A stretch of DNA of 52,489 nucleotides, taken from an uncultured Bacilli bacterium. GTDB taxonomy: Bacteria; Bacillota_I; Bacilli_A; RF39; UBA660. Below the pieces are notes generated by a model, which was not told the origin of the DNA, made no database searches, and worked only from the letters and a program-made list of their open reading frames with translations. The stretch lies in the NCBI GenBank assembly GCA_947625505.1, contig CANQON010000001.1:92950-145438 (forward strand). The letters run 5' to 3'. This document shows positions 1-8,472 of the stretch, piece after piece (position 1 is the stretch's first letter; each line of letters opens with the position of its first letter). Made by a program: the position numbers and the translations under genes.

Positions 1-168
1 TATTTGATCTACGTATGCTTGAACAGCTTTTTCGAATCCTTTGTATGCTTGTGTGTAGTTTGGATTTTCAGATATTTGATCTAAGAAAGTTTGAATATCA
101 TTTTTATACTCTTCAAAAGCACTAATTACATTATCTACTTCACTAAGAGATATTCCTCCACCTTGCAT
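1..168 (-). CDS. WXG100/ESX-like small protein, 3' end outside window
   Basis: The 5' end of a minus-strand gene runs off the left edge, so only the first 56 residues are visible. It starts at an ATG at 168 preceded by a strong AGGAGG (about 175-180). The visible part is helical and polar, begins MQGGGISLSEVD and has no signal peptide. It follows two other ~105-residue helical proteins with 17-nt spacing, the usual layout of type VII secretion (T7SS) substrates or their partners. Assignment to the WXG100-like superfamily is inferred from size, helicity and neighbours; no WxG motif falls in the visible part. Confidence 0.55.
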   Translation of the reverse strand, partial: MQGGGISLSEVDNVISAFEEYKNDIQTFLDQISENPNYTQAYKGFEKAVQAYVDQI

Positions 169-185
169 TTATTACACCTCCTAAA

Positions 186-494
186 TTAGTATGTCTCGTC
201 TTCGACATGAGTTCTACGGAATTCACTCATTGTTCTATTGATTTCTTCAATTTCTCTAGCAAATTCCTTATTTACAGCATCTAATGCGTTACAACAATTA
301 TCAATTGTTTTTGTAACATTGGCTTTATAGACGTCACGGTCTTCTCCAATCCAAGCATTATCTAACATTGCAAATACATTTGATGTATCCTTTAATTTAC
401 TTTTTAAAGCATCAATAACTGTTACTTGCAAATCTTGTAATAATGTTTGAGCACCTCCTTCATCTACACCAATATCTAAAGAAGCTAAACTCAT
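186..494 (-). CDS. WXG100-family type VII secretion protein
   Basis: This 102-residue helical protein has no signal peptide and carries a W-I-G motif near the middle (NAWIGEDRDVY), the hallmark turn of WXG100 (EsxA-like) helical hairpins. Such proteins are exported folded as dimers through the T7SS membrane complex. I start it at the ATG at 494 (MSLASLD) because GAGGAGG lies 7 nt upstream; a longer reading frame beginning MRRWI would place that Shine-Dalgarno inside the gene. The C-terminus ends in acidic/aromatic residues (EDETY). It sits between two similar small genes and is probably co-transcribed with them. Confidence 0.7.
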   Translation of the reverse strand: MSLASLDIGVDEGGAQTLLQDLQVTVIDALKSKLKDTSNVFAMLDNAWIGEDRDVYKANVTKTIDNCCNALDAVNKEFAREIEEINRTMSEFRRTHVEDETY

Positions 495-505
495 AATCCA
501 CCTCC

Positions 506-829
506 TCAAATGTCATTAAGTTCAGTACTTTCGGCACTTTTTAATATTTCTAGATTGATAGCTTCATTTTTTTCTTTATAAGAACTAGTTAAACGATTAA
601 GTTCTTCAGCATAACTAGCTAAGTTTTGTCTTACAATTGGGAAAGATACAGCTAATTCATCAAATTTTGTTTTTAATGCTGATTGCATATTACCTTTAAA
701 ATAAGTTTCCGAATTACTTACTAATGATTCAATATCATATAGTTTCGCTAAAGCTTCATCAGCTAAATCAAGTATTTCTTTACTAATTAGAGATACACTA
801 TCAGTATTAATACCATGAACTGTAATCAT
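506..829 (-). CDS. WXG100-like helical protein, probable T7SS substrate/partner
   Basis: This 107-residue, mostly helical soluble protein is the first gene of the minus-strand T7SS-like operon. It has no WxG tripeptide; the corresponding loop reads SETYFKGNMQSA, where Phe-Lys-Gly may replace it. The ATG at 829 has GGAGC about 4 nt upstream. It ends 12 nt before the next gene's start. A role as an ESX-type partner or substrate is inferred from size, predicted hairpin and context. The rest of the secretion machinery (EssC-type ATPase and others) would lie left of the window if the reading is right. Confidence 0.5.
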   Translation of the reverse strand: MITVHGINTDSVSLISKEILDLADEALAKLYDIESLVSNSETYFKGNMQSALKTKFDELAVSFPIVRQNLASYAEELNRLTSSYKEKNEAINLEILKSAESTELNDI

Positions 830-984
830 ATGCGCTCCAATCTATACATAAGCCTACTTTTGGTATCCTAGCTTATATATTAATTATAGCAATTTTACCC
901 TTTAAAAGTCAATGATTATATAAAAACAATTCTTTATATATAAAAAATTTTAATTCCATGTTATAATTATTATAAGGTGATGAT

Positions 985-1755
985 ATGCAAAAGATAGATG
1001 AGTTAAATCCTAGGGTAAAGATTATTATTAGTGTTATTTGTCTTGCAGCAACCATTATTTTATTTATTCTAGCTCATACAGGAGCATTTGAATCCAAAAG
1101 TGATCCTGTAACAATTGAAGATTCTGATATTAAGAAATTATATTCTTATGTACATAATGCTCATTATTTTGAGACCTTAGATGCTAATGGAGTGCTTACA
1201 CCTGTTGATGGTTTATTTAATAAAGGTAAAGTTAAAGTTAGTGATTTAGATGAAAACTATAAGATGAGTATGGTTTTTGCTTTGTTTGAAAATAAAGATC
1301 GTATATCTAAAAATTCTTTTAATGAAATATATAGAACCATATTTGGAGAAGAACCTAAAGAAACAAGTTTTGATAGCTATGCTATGCTAAGTATTGGTAA
1401 AGTAACTTTGCAAAGTAATTATTATGTTTTTGAAAATAAGACACCAGTTACTGATGCGCCTTTAGGATATGGTTATGTCTTAGTAGATGTTAAAAGTAAT
1501 GGTAATACTATTACTTTATATGAAGCTTATTATTTAAATAATGAAATAGATGCTTTAGGCAATGAAAATTTTACAACTTATGAATACTATGGAAAAGATG
1601 AAAAATGTGTTTTTGCTTATAAAGTTACTGATAAAGATTTTGATCCTGTTAAAGCCATAATAGCAACTGCTGATAAATTTGAACAACATAAAATTACTTT
1701 TAAAAAAGATAAAGATGGCGAATATCATTTAGAAAGTGTTGAACAGGTAAAATAA
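985..1755 (+). CDS. single-pass membrane protein of unknown function
   Basis: This 256-residue protein has one N-terminal transmembrane helix (about 13-32) followed by an extracellular domain of about 220 residues rich in beta-prone, Asn/Lys/Asp/Tyr segments. I recognise no family. It is preceded by AGGTGA 4 nt before the ATG, a pattern used throughout this genome, and a TATAAT at 962-967 is a likely -10 box. It lies 14 nt upstream of a cell-wall hydrolase gene and is divergent from the T7SS-like genes, so the two may form a small envelope operon with the hydrolase. Confidence 0.6.
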   Translation: MQKIDELNPRVKIIISVICLAATIILFILAHTGAFESKSDPVTIEDSDIKKLYSYVHNAHYFETLDANGVLTPVDGLFNKGKVKVSDLDENYKMSMVFALFENKDRISKNSFNEIYRTIFGEEPKETSFDSYAMLSIGKVTLQSNYYVFENKTPVTDAPLGYGYVLVDVKSNGNTITLYEAYYLNNEIDALGNENFTTYEYYGKDEKCVFAYKVTDKDFDPVKAIIATADKFEQHKITFKKDKDGEYHLESVEQVK

Positions 1756-1769
1756 GAATAGGTGAGTAA

Positions 1770-2945
1770 ATGAAGTTAATTATCGAAAAACAAGATGAAG
1801 GTTTTATACTTGTTGTACCACAAGAAAATGAAACATTATTATTAGAAAGAAGTCAAGCTAGAGCTTTATTTAGAATGTTAAATGAAGAAGAATTTACGGA
1901 TGTTTATGTACCTAATGGACACCCATATGATATTGCTGTAGCATTTGATCAAGATCGTTTATATATTAAGGATTATGATTTATTAAAAAAAGATCCTATG
2001 CTTAAAGATTTAAAAAAGAAAATAGATAAAGGTTTATTAAAACATGTTACTAATAATATAAAGAAGAAATTAGCTCCTTATGGTGTACGTATAGCAGCAA
2101 TAAGCTTATCAGCTATCATCGTAGCAGGAGTAGGTATTAAGATTGTTTCTGGAATAAATAGTAATAATAACGATAATCTTCCTTCATATGAAGCTATTCA
2201 AGAAGAAGATTTAGCATCACCAACGATAGAGGCAGATGCTACTGATTTTGTATCACCAGAAGTACTTGTTGAAAATGAAAAACGTAATGAAATAGATTAC
2301 TTATTTAGCTATTATGGTGATATTTTTGAGATGAGTGAAGATCTAGTCTTAAAGTTATATGGCGAAAATGTAGATAGATTAATGACATCAAATAATGTTG
2401 AACAAGATGTTATTGATGTCGTCTATACTTATTTTGAAAATAATTTATATGATGAAATTCCTACAACTCATAATGATCATACCGAAGAAGAACAATTATT
2501 AGCTATATTGAAATATGCTAAAATAAGAGGAGTTACTGATCGTGATGTCTTGCTTACTATGTTAGCTGTTCATAAACTTGAAACAGGACATGGAGAAAGT
2601 GATTATTGTCGTGATTATAATAATTTAGGAGGAATCTTCTTTACTAATCCTAATACTAATGATTTTGGTATTAAGCATTATCCTAATCTTGAAGTAGCAG
2701 CTATTGATTTTAATAATGTCTTTATTCGTATTATGGAAAGATGTAAAACTAAAGAATGGTATGATTCTAATCAATCATTAGAATGGAATATGAATCCTAT
2801 TTATTGTACAGAAAAAATGCATCCTGATGATCCTGAATGGTATGAAATAGTAGGACAAGTAAAACAAAATATTGTTGATAAGGGATTATTAGAAGAGTTA
2901 GAAACTAAGTTAGATACTTTATCAACAAATATTAAACAAAAATAA
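1770..2945 (+). CDS. membrane-anchored glucosaminidase-type peptidoglycan hydrolase
   Basis: This is a 391-residue protein. Residues 1-100 form a cytoplasmic domain I do not recognise; one transmembrane helix spans about 106-128. Residues about 240-375 resemble the N-acetylglucosaminidase (GH73/lysozyme-like) fold: the stretch KLETGHGES contains the probable catalytic Glu271 and is followed by a YNNLGGI segment matching the family's N-N-L-[FG]-G-I motif. The enzyme would cleave glycan strands outside the membrane. Its position next to type VII secretion genes could mean it opens the wall for the secretion apparatus, which is inference. The gene ends inside a bidirectional terminator. Confidence 0.7.
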   Translation: MKLIIEKQDEGFILVVPQENETLLLERSQARALFRMLNEEEFTDVYVPNGHPYDIAVAFDQDRLYIKDYDLLKKDPMLKDLKKKIDKGLLKHVTNNIKKKLAPYGVRIAAISLSAIIVAGVGIKIVSGINSNNNDNLPSYEAIQEEDLASPTIEADATDFVSPEVLVENEKRNEIDYLFSYYGDIFEMSEDLVLKLYGENVDRLMTSNNVEQDVIDVVYTYFENNLYDEIPTTHNDHTEEEQLLAILKYAKIRGVTDRDVLLTMLAVHKLETGHGESDYCRDYNNLGGIFFTNPNTNDFGIKHYPNLEVAAIDFNNVFIRIMERCKTKEWYDSNQSLEWNMNPIYCTEKMHPDDPEWYEIVGQVKQNIVDKGLLEELETKLDTLSTNIKQK

Positions 2946-2971
2946 AATGCCTATATTAATAGGCATTTTTT
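2944..2971. terminator. bidirectional rho-independent terminator
   Basis: An 11-bp perfect stem (2944-2954 with 2959-2969) with a 4-nt loop is flanked by A and T runs. It serves the plus-strand hydrolase gene and the convergent asnB, whose stop codon lies in the loop and right arm. Confidence 0.85.
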
Positions 2972-4800
2972 AATGGATCATCAACAAAATATTGTTTATA
3001 CCATAATAAGAAACAATAAATAGTATATATCTTACGAGCATTATTCTTTTTATTATGATAATGCTGTTCTAATAAAGTATTTAACTTATCAGTATCAAAG
3101 AATTCCTTAGTAAAATCACTTTCAAAGATATTTTTGACATCTTCATATAGTTCTTTTTCTTTTAACCATATAGCAAATGGTACAGGGAATCCTTTCTTTT
3201 TACGCTTAGACCATTCTTCAGGAAGTATTTCTTCAGAAGCTAATCTAAAAGCATATTTTGTAATATCATTATGAACTTTTTGATCATCATCAAGAGTTAA
3301 ACTTTCTTTAAATACCACTTTATCTAAGAAAGGAACTCTTAATTCAAGACTATTTGCCATAGTCATTTTATCAGCTTTAAGTAAAATATCATTAGGTAAC
3401 CATAAGTTCATATCAAGGAATTGTTTCTTAACTAAATCACTTTTTCCTTTTACTTTATCATAATAAGGCTTAGTAACATCTTTAAATGATATATTAGTCT
3501 TATAATTATCTGTTAAGATATCATTACTTTCTTTATCATTAAAGATAAAAGCTTGTCCTATATAATAATCTTCTAGATTTTGACTAGCTCTAATTAAGAA
3601 ATGTTTACCTCTAACTTCTGGTAGTAGGGTAGCTAAAGCTCCAACTCCCTTACGAATAAATTTAGGTACTTTTTGGTATTTTTTAAAAGCATTAGTCTCA
3701 TGATATAGATCATATCCACCATATAGTTCATCAGCACCTTCACCACTTAAGACAACTTTAACATCTTGACGAGCTAAAGCTGATAGGTAGTATAACGCTA
3801 CTGCTGATAAGTTTGCATGAGGTTCATCAGAATAATATTGAACCTTTTTTACTCCTTCTCTAAATTCATCTAAACTGATCATTTTACATTTATTATTAAC
3901 TTTAATAAGTTCACTTAATCTTTCAGCATCAGTTGTTTCATTAAAGAAATCATAATTAAATCCTACGGAATAAGTTGTATCAGGCATAAGTGTAGTTGTT
4001 ATATAACTAGAGTCAACGCCTCCTGATAGGAAAGCACCTACTTTAACATCACTTATTTTATGATATTCAACAGATGTTTTTAAAGTATTATTCATCTTTT
4101 TAATAACTTCATCTAAACGTTCATGACTTTCTTCATAATCAAAACTAAAGTATGGTTTAATAGTTAATTCATGATTTTTATATTTTAAATAATGCCCTGG
4201 CTTTAAACGATATACACCTTTAAAGAATGTCTCATCTAAAGCAGAGTATTGAAATGTTAAATAAGTTTTTAAAGCCTGTTTATTCATTTCTTTATGAAAA
4301 TCTTCATTAGCTAAGAAACTCTTGATTTCAGAAGAAAACATAAAAGTATCATCATTTTGATAGTAATAGAAAGGTTTAATACCAAAATAGTCACGAGCAC
4401 CAAATAATTCTTTATTTTTCTTATCCCATATAACGAAAGCAAACATACCTCTTAGTTTAGGAACAATATCTTCTTTATATTCTTCATAACCATGAATAAT
4501 AACTTCGGTATCAGAATTATTTTTAAATTTATGTCCTTTAGCTATTAAGTCTTTACGTAGTTCTTGAAAGTTATATATTTCACCATTAAAAGTAATAATA
4601 ATAGAGTCATCTTCATTAGTCATAGGTTGAATACCATTTTGTAAATCAATTATACTTAAACGACGAAAGCCTAAAGCTATATCTTCATCAATATATGATT
4701 GATAATCATCAGGTCCACGATGTTTAATCATATTACTCATTAATTCAATTGTTTGTTGTTTATTATCTTTTTTATTAATATATCCTGTAAAACCACACAT
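2956..4800 (-). CDS. asnB: asparagine synthase family glutamine-dependent amidotransferase
   Basis: The 614-residue protein begins MCGFTGYI: after Met removal Cys2 is the Ntn glutaminase nucleophile. Residues 1-~200 form the class II glutaminase domain; the synthetase domain carries the PP-loop SGGVDSS near residue 257. The length matches the long Bacillus AsnB/AsnO type rather than the ~550-residue E. coli enzyme. In Gram-positives such enzymes make asparagine or amidate peptidoglycan (B. subtilis AsnB on meso-DAP; lactococcal AsnH on D-Asp). It is the last gene of a racemase / ATP-grasp ligase operon (4-nt gap), so amidation of a wall precursor is a serious alternative to free asparagine synthesis. 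Confidence 0.85.
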   Translation of the reverse strand: MCGFTGYINKKDNKQQTIELMSNMIKHRGPDDYQSYIDEDIALGFRRLSIIDLQNGIQPMTNEDDSIIITFNGEIYNFQELRKDLIAKGHKFKNNSDTEVIIHGYEEYKEDIVPKLRGMFAFVIWDKKNKELFGARDYFGIKPFYYYQNDDTFMFSSEIKSFLANEDFHKEMNKQALKTYLTFQYSALDETFFKGVYRLKPGHYLKYKNHELTIKPYFSFDYEESHERLDEVIKKMNNTLKTSVEYHKISDVKVGAFLSGGVDSSYITTTLMPDTTYSVGFNYDFFNETTDAERLSELIKVNNKCKMISLDEFREGVKKVQYYSDEPHANLSAVALYYLSALARQDVKVVLSGEGADELYGGYDLYHETNAFKKYQKVPKFIRKGVGALATLLPEVRGKHFLIRASQNLEDYYIGQAFIFNDKESNDILTDNYKTNISFKDVTKPYYDKVKGKSDLVKKQFLDMNLWLPNDILLKADKMTMANSLELRVPFLDKVVFKESLTLDDDQKVHNDITKYAFRLASEEILPEEWSKRKKKGFPVPFAIWLKEKELYEDVKNIFESDFTKEFFDTDKLNTLLEQHYHNKKNNARKIYTIYCFLLWYKQYFVDDPLKNAY

Positions 4801-4804
4801 ATTA

Positions 4805-6016
4805 TCACCAACTATTTCTCTTATATTTTCTTATATAGTTAACATCTCTTACTTTAAGCCAAAGATTTCTTTTTAATAAATTATCTTTTTTATATTTTAG
4901 AGGATTAACCATTTTCTTTTCTTTAAATAACTTTAATATTTCATTCTTTAGTTCAACATTTTCAACATGCTTTTTAATAACAGCTTTAGGTACAAAAGAT
5001 AATCCTATTTCTTTATCGATAAAAGTAAAGTCTAAATCTTTTTCTAAAACTAAATCTTCAACTAAATATTTAACTAAGTTGTATCCTGCAAAAGCAAGAT
5101 AATAACTACTACGAGCTTGACGAGGATTAATCTCTAATACTTTAAAAGCTTTTTCTTCTTCATCATACTTAATATCTACTTCTAAGAAACCATGATAATT
5201 TAAAGTTTCTAATAATCCTTTTAATTTATTAACAAATTCTTTAGAACTTCCAAAGGTATTAACACCATTTACTAAAACAGTAGCGTTACCAATACCTGTA
5301 ATCGTATGTTCTTGTAAAGCTATTTGCGCAAAAGACATTAATTTTACTTTATGATGACGATCAATAAAAGCTACACAGTCAAATAAGTGACTATCATCAC
5401 CCTTAATAAATTTTTGAATAATTAAAGTACCTGTATAACCAGAGTCTTTAATATCTTTAATAACACTTAATAACTCTTCATGACTTTTAATTTTATATAC
5501 TTTATGTTGGGTAGCAAATTCATGTTCATGATATAAAACTCCATCACTAGGTTTTAGTATTAAAGGATAACCAAAAGTACTAACACGTTTTTCATCTAAT
5601 TTACTATTAATATCATAAATATAAGTATCAGGAATAGGGAATTGTTGCATATTTTTATAGAAGTTTTCCTTAACTAGTAAATTATTTAATAATGTTTCGT
5701 CAAAGTAAGGATAGATGAAATATTGTTTTAAAAATTCTTGATTTTCAATAATTAATCTAACATAAGTATCATTTGATCCTATTAAAAGAATCTTTTCATC
5801 TTTATGTTCATCATAAAAGTTTTTTAATATTCTTTTAAAAGATTCTACTTCTTGTAAATCAGGGTAAATAGTTAAATCAATAATTTTACTACATCCTGTA
5901 AAGTTCATAAATTGTTTACCAATCATATGTACTTTTTTATTAAAATATTCATGACAACAACGAGCCATATAATAGGCATTGATATCAGATCCTAATATTA
6001 AAACAGTTAAATTCAT
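4805..6016 (-). CDS. ATP-grasp carboxylate-amine ligase, D-aspartate ligase-like
   Basis: This 403-residue cytoplasmic protein has a Rossmann-like N-terminus (VLILGSDINAYYMARCC) and an ATP-grasp core: the PLILKPSDG lysine strand near residue 150 and the metal-binding EINPRQARSSYY near residue 300. This last motif and the length are typical of COG3919-type ligases, which include the D-aspartate ligase of Enterococcus faecium that attaches D-Asp to the Lys side chain of UDP-MurNAc-pentapeptide. It lies between a PLP racemase (11-nt gap) and asnB (4-nt gap), exactly the enzymes needed to make and amidate a D-amino-acid cross-bridge. The substrate itself is not proven by sequence. Confidence 0.7.
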   Translation of the reverse strand: MNLTVLILGSDINAYYMARCCHEYFNKKVHMIGKQFMNFTGCSKIIDLTIYPDLQEVESFKRILKNFYDEHKDEKILLIGSNDTYVRLIIENQEFLKQYFIYPYFDETLLNNLLVKENFYKNMQQFPIPDTYIYDINSKLDEKRVSTFGYPLILKPSDGVLYHEHEFATQHKVYKIKSHEELLSVIKDIKDSGYTGTLIIQKFIKGDDSHLFDCVAFIDRHHKVKLMSFAQIALQEHTITGIGNATVLVNGVNTFGSSKEFVNKLKGLLETLNYHGFLEVDIKYDEEEKAFKVLEINPRQARSSYYLAFAGYNLVKYLVEDLVLEKDLDFTFIDKEIGLSFVPKAVIKKHVENVELKNEILKLFKEKKMVNPLKYKKDNLLKRNLWLKVRDVNYIRKYKRNSW

Positions 6017-6027
6017 AATATTTCCTC

Positions 6028-7176
6028 CTATTTATATATTCTATCAATATTACTAGGTATAGTTGTGAATAAATAATGTGGTGTAATATGATCATGAGCA
6101 CATATCTCACGAACATTATGAGGATTAATAATTTCTACTTGATCATTTATTTTGATATTATCATCAACTATAGCTGTAATCATTTTCATATTAATTGATC
6201 CTACTATTTGATATTTTTTATTATTAATAGTGACATAACTAAGTGTATGTCTAAGATCTAATCCATCAGCATATCCACAACTAATAGTGGCAACTTTTAT
6301 ATTACTAGTTGCTTGATAAGTCATACCATAACCTATATATTCACCTTTTTTAACATCTTTTAATTCAATAACATGACTAATAAGTTTAAAGGCAGGTTTA
6401 ACATTAACATCATAATCATTATTAATAATAGATAAATGATTTTTCTTTCTTAAATAATGATGTTTTATTTCACGTAATTTACCTTTTAATCCATGATAGT
6501 TTATCTTACGAGGACTTACCCCATACATAATAATACCTAAACGTACACCATTACAAAAATCTAATTTAGGATGAATTACTAAACTATTGGTATTATAAAT
6601 ATGAACAATATCTATATTATTTAGATTAATATTACTTGTTAATTCTTTAAACATATTTATTTGTTCATCCCATTTAGTATCAGTAATACCTGTTGTTTGT
6701 AAATGAGTAAATATTCCTTCTAAATATAGATTTTCATGACTCTTAATCTCATCATAAATATTATTAACATCATTAATATTATCAATACCTAAACGATTCA
6801 TTCCTGTATCTAATTTTAGATGTAATTTTAATTTATAATCTGTCTTAATTAATTCTTTAAAGTAACTATAGCTACTTATAGTAATTGTAATATTATTTAA
6901 ACTAGCTATTTCTAAATCTTTAATAGCAATTGGTTGCATGCATAAGATAGGTATATTTGTTATTTTTCTTATTTCTAAAGATTCCTCTAAAGTAGATGTA
7001 GCTAAATAATTAATACCATTATTTATTAAAGTATTAATAATACCTATACCATGGCCATAACAATTACCTTTAACAACTCCTATATAATATTTATAATTAG
7101 GATATTTAGTTAAAATATTTTTAATATTATTACCAATTACTTGATTATCGATTTCTACATATACATCTTTCATCAT
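6028..7176 (-). CDS. alr: alanine racemase-fold PLP amino-acid racemase
   Basis: This is a 382-residue fold-type III PLP enzyme. VVKGNCYGHG near residue 37 holds the Schiff-base lysine and replaces the usual KANAYGHG. SCGYADGLD in the C-terminal domain carries the second catalytic tyrosine. The normal GRICMDQ segment reads GSINMKM, a noticeable divergence in the active-site/dimer region. It would supply D-Ala for the wall or, given its ligase and amidotransferase partners, another D-amino acid such as D-Asp. I chose the ATG at 7176 because GGTGA lies 4 nt upstream; a TTG just before it would leave no spacing. It is the first gene of the operon. Confidence 0.8.
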   Translation of the reverse strand: MMKDVYVEIDNQVIGNNIKNILTKYPNYKYYIGVVKGNCYGHGIGIINTLINNGINYLATSTLEESLEIRKITNIPILCMQPIAIKDLEIASLNNITITISSYSYFKELIKTDYKLKLHLKLDTGMNRLGIDNINDVNNIYDEIKSHENLYLEGIFTHLQTTGITDTKWDEQINMFKELTSNINLNNIDIVHIYNTNSLVIHPKLDFCNGVRLGIIMYGVSPRKINYHGLKGKLREIKHHYLRKKNHLSIINNDYDVNVKPAFKLISHVIELKDVKKGEYIGYGMTYQATSNIKVATISCGYADGLDLRHTLSYVTINNKKYQIVGSINMKMITAIVDDNIKINDQVEIINPHNVREICAHDHITPHYLFTTIPSNIDRIYK

Positions 7177-7310
7177 CAAATCACCACATTTTAAGTTACT
7201 ACAAATTAATTATATCATAAATGTTGTATGCCTTCTAACTTTTTTATAATTATATAACCATATTTGTCACAATAATATGTTATAATAATTAAAGTAAGAT
7301 AGGTGAGGTT

Positions 7311-8402
7311 ATGGATAGATTAGAAAAAAAGGAATTAGAAAGAGTAATTGATGCTCATTTACGAAATGGCGTACCTATTGCTTATTTTATAGATGTATAT
7401 AAGCCTTTAAGTAAAGAATTACAAATAATTATAGATCGTATAATTAGCTATAATAGTAAGATTATGGAGATTGCCAAAGACTATGGTGAAGTAGTAACGT
7501 CACCTAAAACTTTAACAGAACAAGAAGTAAGAAATTTATTTTTAAGAAAAGAAGATTTAGCGAAACTTATGCAGCCTATTAATACGGATATTATTACTTT
7601 ATTAAATGACGCTATTGCTTATAAAGAATCTGAAGCAACTGCTAGTATTGAACTAGATAATCTACGTCAAAATGCCCAGGAAGCTATTATGCTTGTTAAA
7701 GCAAATGAAAGAGTCGAACATCAAATAAAAATTATTGAAGAAAGACTAATAACTAACTATATAGGTCATATTAATCTTTTCTTAGATTATTTCTTTAAAG
7801 GAATTCCTTTTGATCAACAAGATGCTACCTCATATGGACTATTAGGATTATCTAACGCTATTAATCAATATAAAAGTTGTCGTATTATTGATTTTATGGC
7901 TTTTATGACACCATTTATACTTGATGAAGTAAAGAAAAATTTTGCTGAACTAAGTGGACACACATGGAAAGAGTACAGTAGTCAAGAGGCACTTAGATAT
8001 TATGATAATTGGTTAATAGCTGTTTTAAATCATAATGAAATGACTATTCCAGAAATACAAAGTGAACATACCATTAGTCTTACTGACTTAATTATAGATG
8101 ACTTATCAGACAGAACAGTATTAGATAAATTATATAAAGAAAAAATGATTGAAGTGTTATCAACATTAGATCCTATGGAATCACAAATATTAATCCTACG
8201 TTTTGGTTTAAATCAATGTGAACCAATGACGAGATTGCAGATAGGACGTCTTTTAAAAGTTACACCAGAGGTTGTACGTTCGATTGAAGAAAGAGCTTTA
8301 AAAAGATTAAGACATCCTTTAAGAAGTAGAACTCTTAAAGAAATAGCGCAACATATTGATGAAGAACCTATGCCAACAACTTTTACTCATCACATTAAAT
8401 AG
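7311..8402 (+). CDS. divergent sigma-70 family RNA polymerase sigma factor
   Basis: In this 363-residue protein the last ~80 residues are a clear sigma region 4: DPMESQILILRFGLNQ, then a helix-turn-helix ending VRSIEERALKRLRHPLRS, much as in RpoD. The middle (about 145-225) may correspond to region 2 (ITNYIGHINLFLDYFF ... YGLLGLSNAINQY), but the core-binding and -10-binding residues are poorly conserved. The N-terminal 140 residues are helical and unlike RpoD region 1. It has its own terminator and stands directly before spoIVA. It may be an alternative sigma factor or a regulator that keeps only region 4. Confidence 0.7.
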   Translation: MDRLEKKELERVIDAHLRNGVPIAYFIDVYKPLSKELQIIIDRIISYNSKIMEIAKDYGEVVTSPKTLTEQEVRNLFLRKEDLAKLMQPINTDIITLLNDAIAYKESEATASIELDNLRQNAQEAIMLVKANERVEHQIKIIEERLITNYIGHINLFLDYFFKGIPFDQQDATSYGLLGLSNAINQYKSCRIIDFMAFMTPFILDEVKKNFAELSGHTWKEYSSQEALRYYDNWLIAVLNHNEMTIPEIQSEHTISLTDLIIDDLSDRTVLDKLYKEKMIEVLSTLDPMESQILILRFGLNQCEPMTRLQIGRLLKVTPEVVRSIEERALKRLRHPLRSRTLKEIAQHIDEEPMPTTFTHHIK

Positions 8403-8422
8403 ATAAAAACTATCTATTTTTT
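8397..8422 (+). terminator. rho-independent terminator of the sigma-factor gene
   Basis: A 9-bp stem (8397-8405 with 8411-8419) with a 5-nt loop runs into a T tract. The stem overlaps the TAG stop codon. Confidence 0.8.
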
Positions 8423-8449
8423 CATATTCTTTATTCTTTATCATATATT
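8422..8449 (+). promoter_or_regulatory. candidate sigma-E-type promoter for spoIVA
   Basis: TCATATT (8422-8428) and CATATATT (8442-8449) are separated by 13 nt. They resemble the mother-cell sigma-E consensus (KMATATT, about 14 nt, CATACANT), and spoIVA is a sigma-E gene in Bacillus. No sigma-A promoter is evident in this gap. The spacing is one base short of the usual value. Confidence 0.5.
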
Positions 8450-8472
8450 TGTATAAAGAAAGTAGGGAGAAA

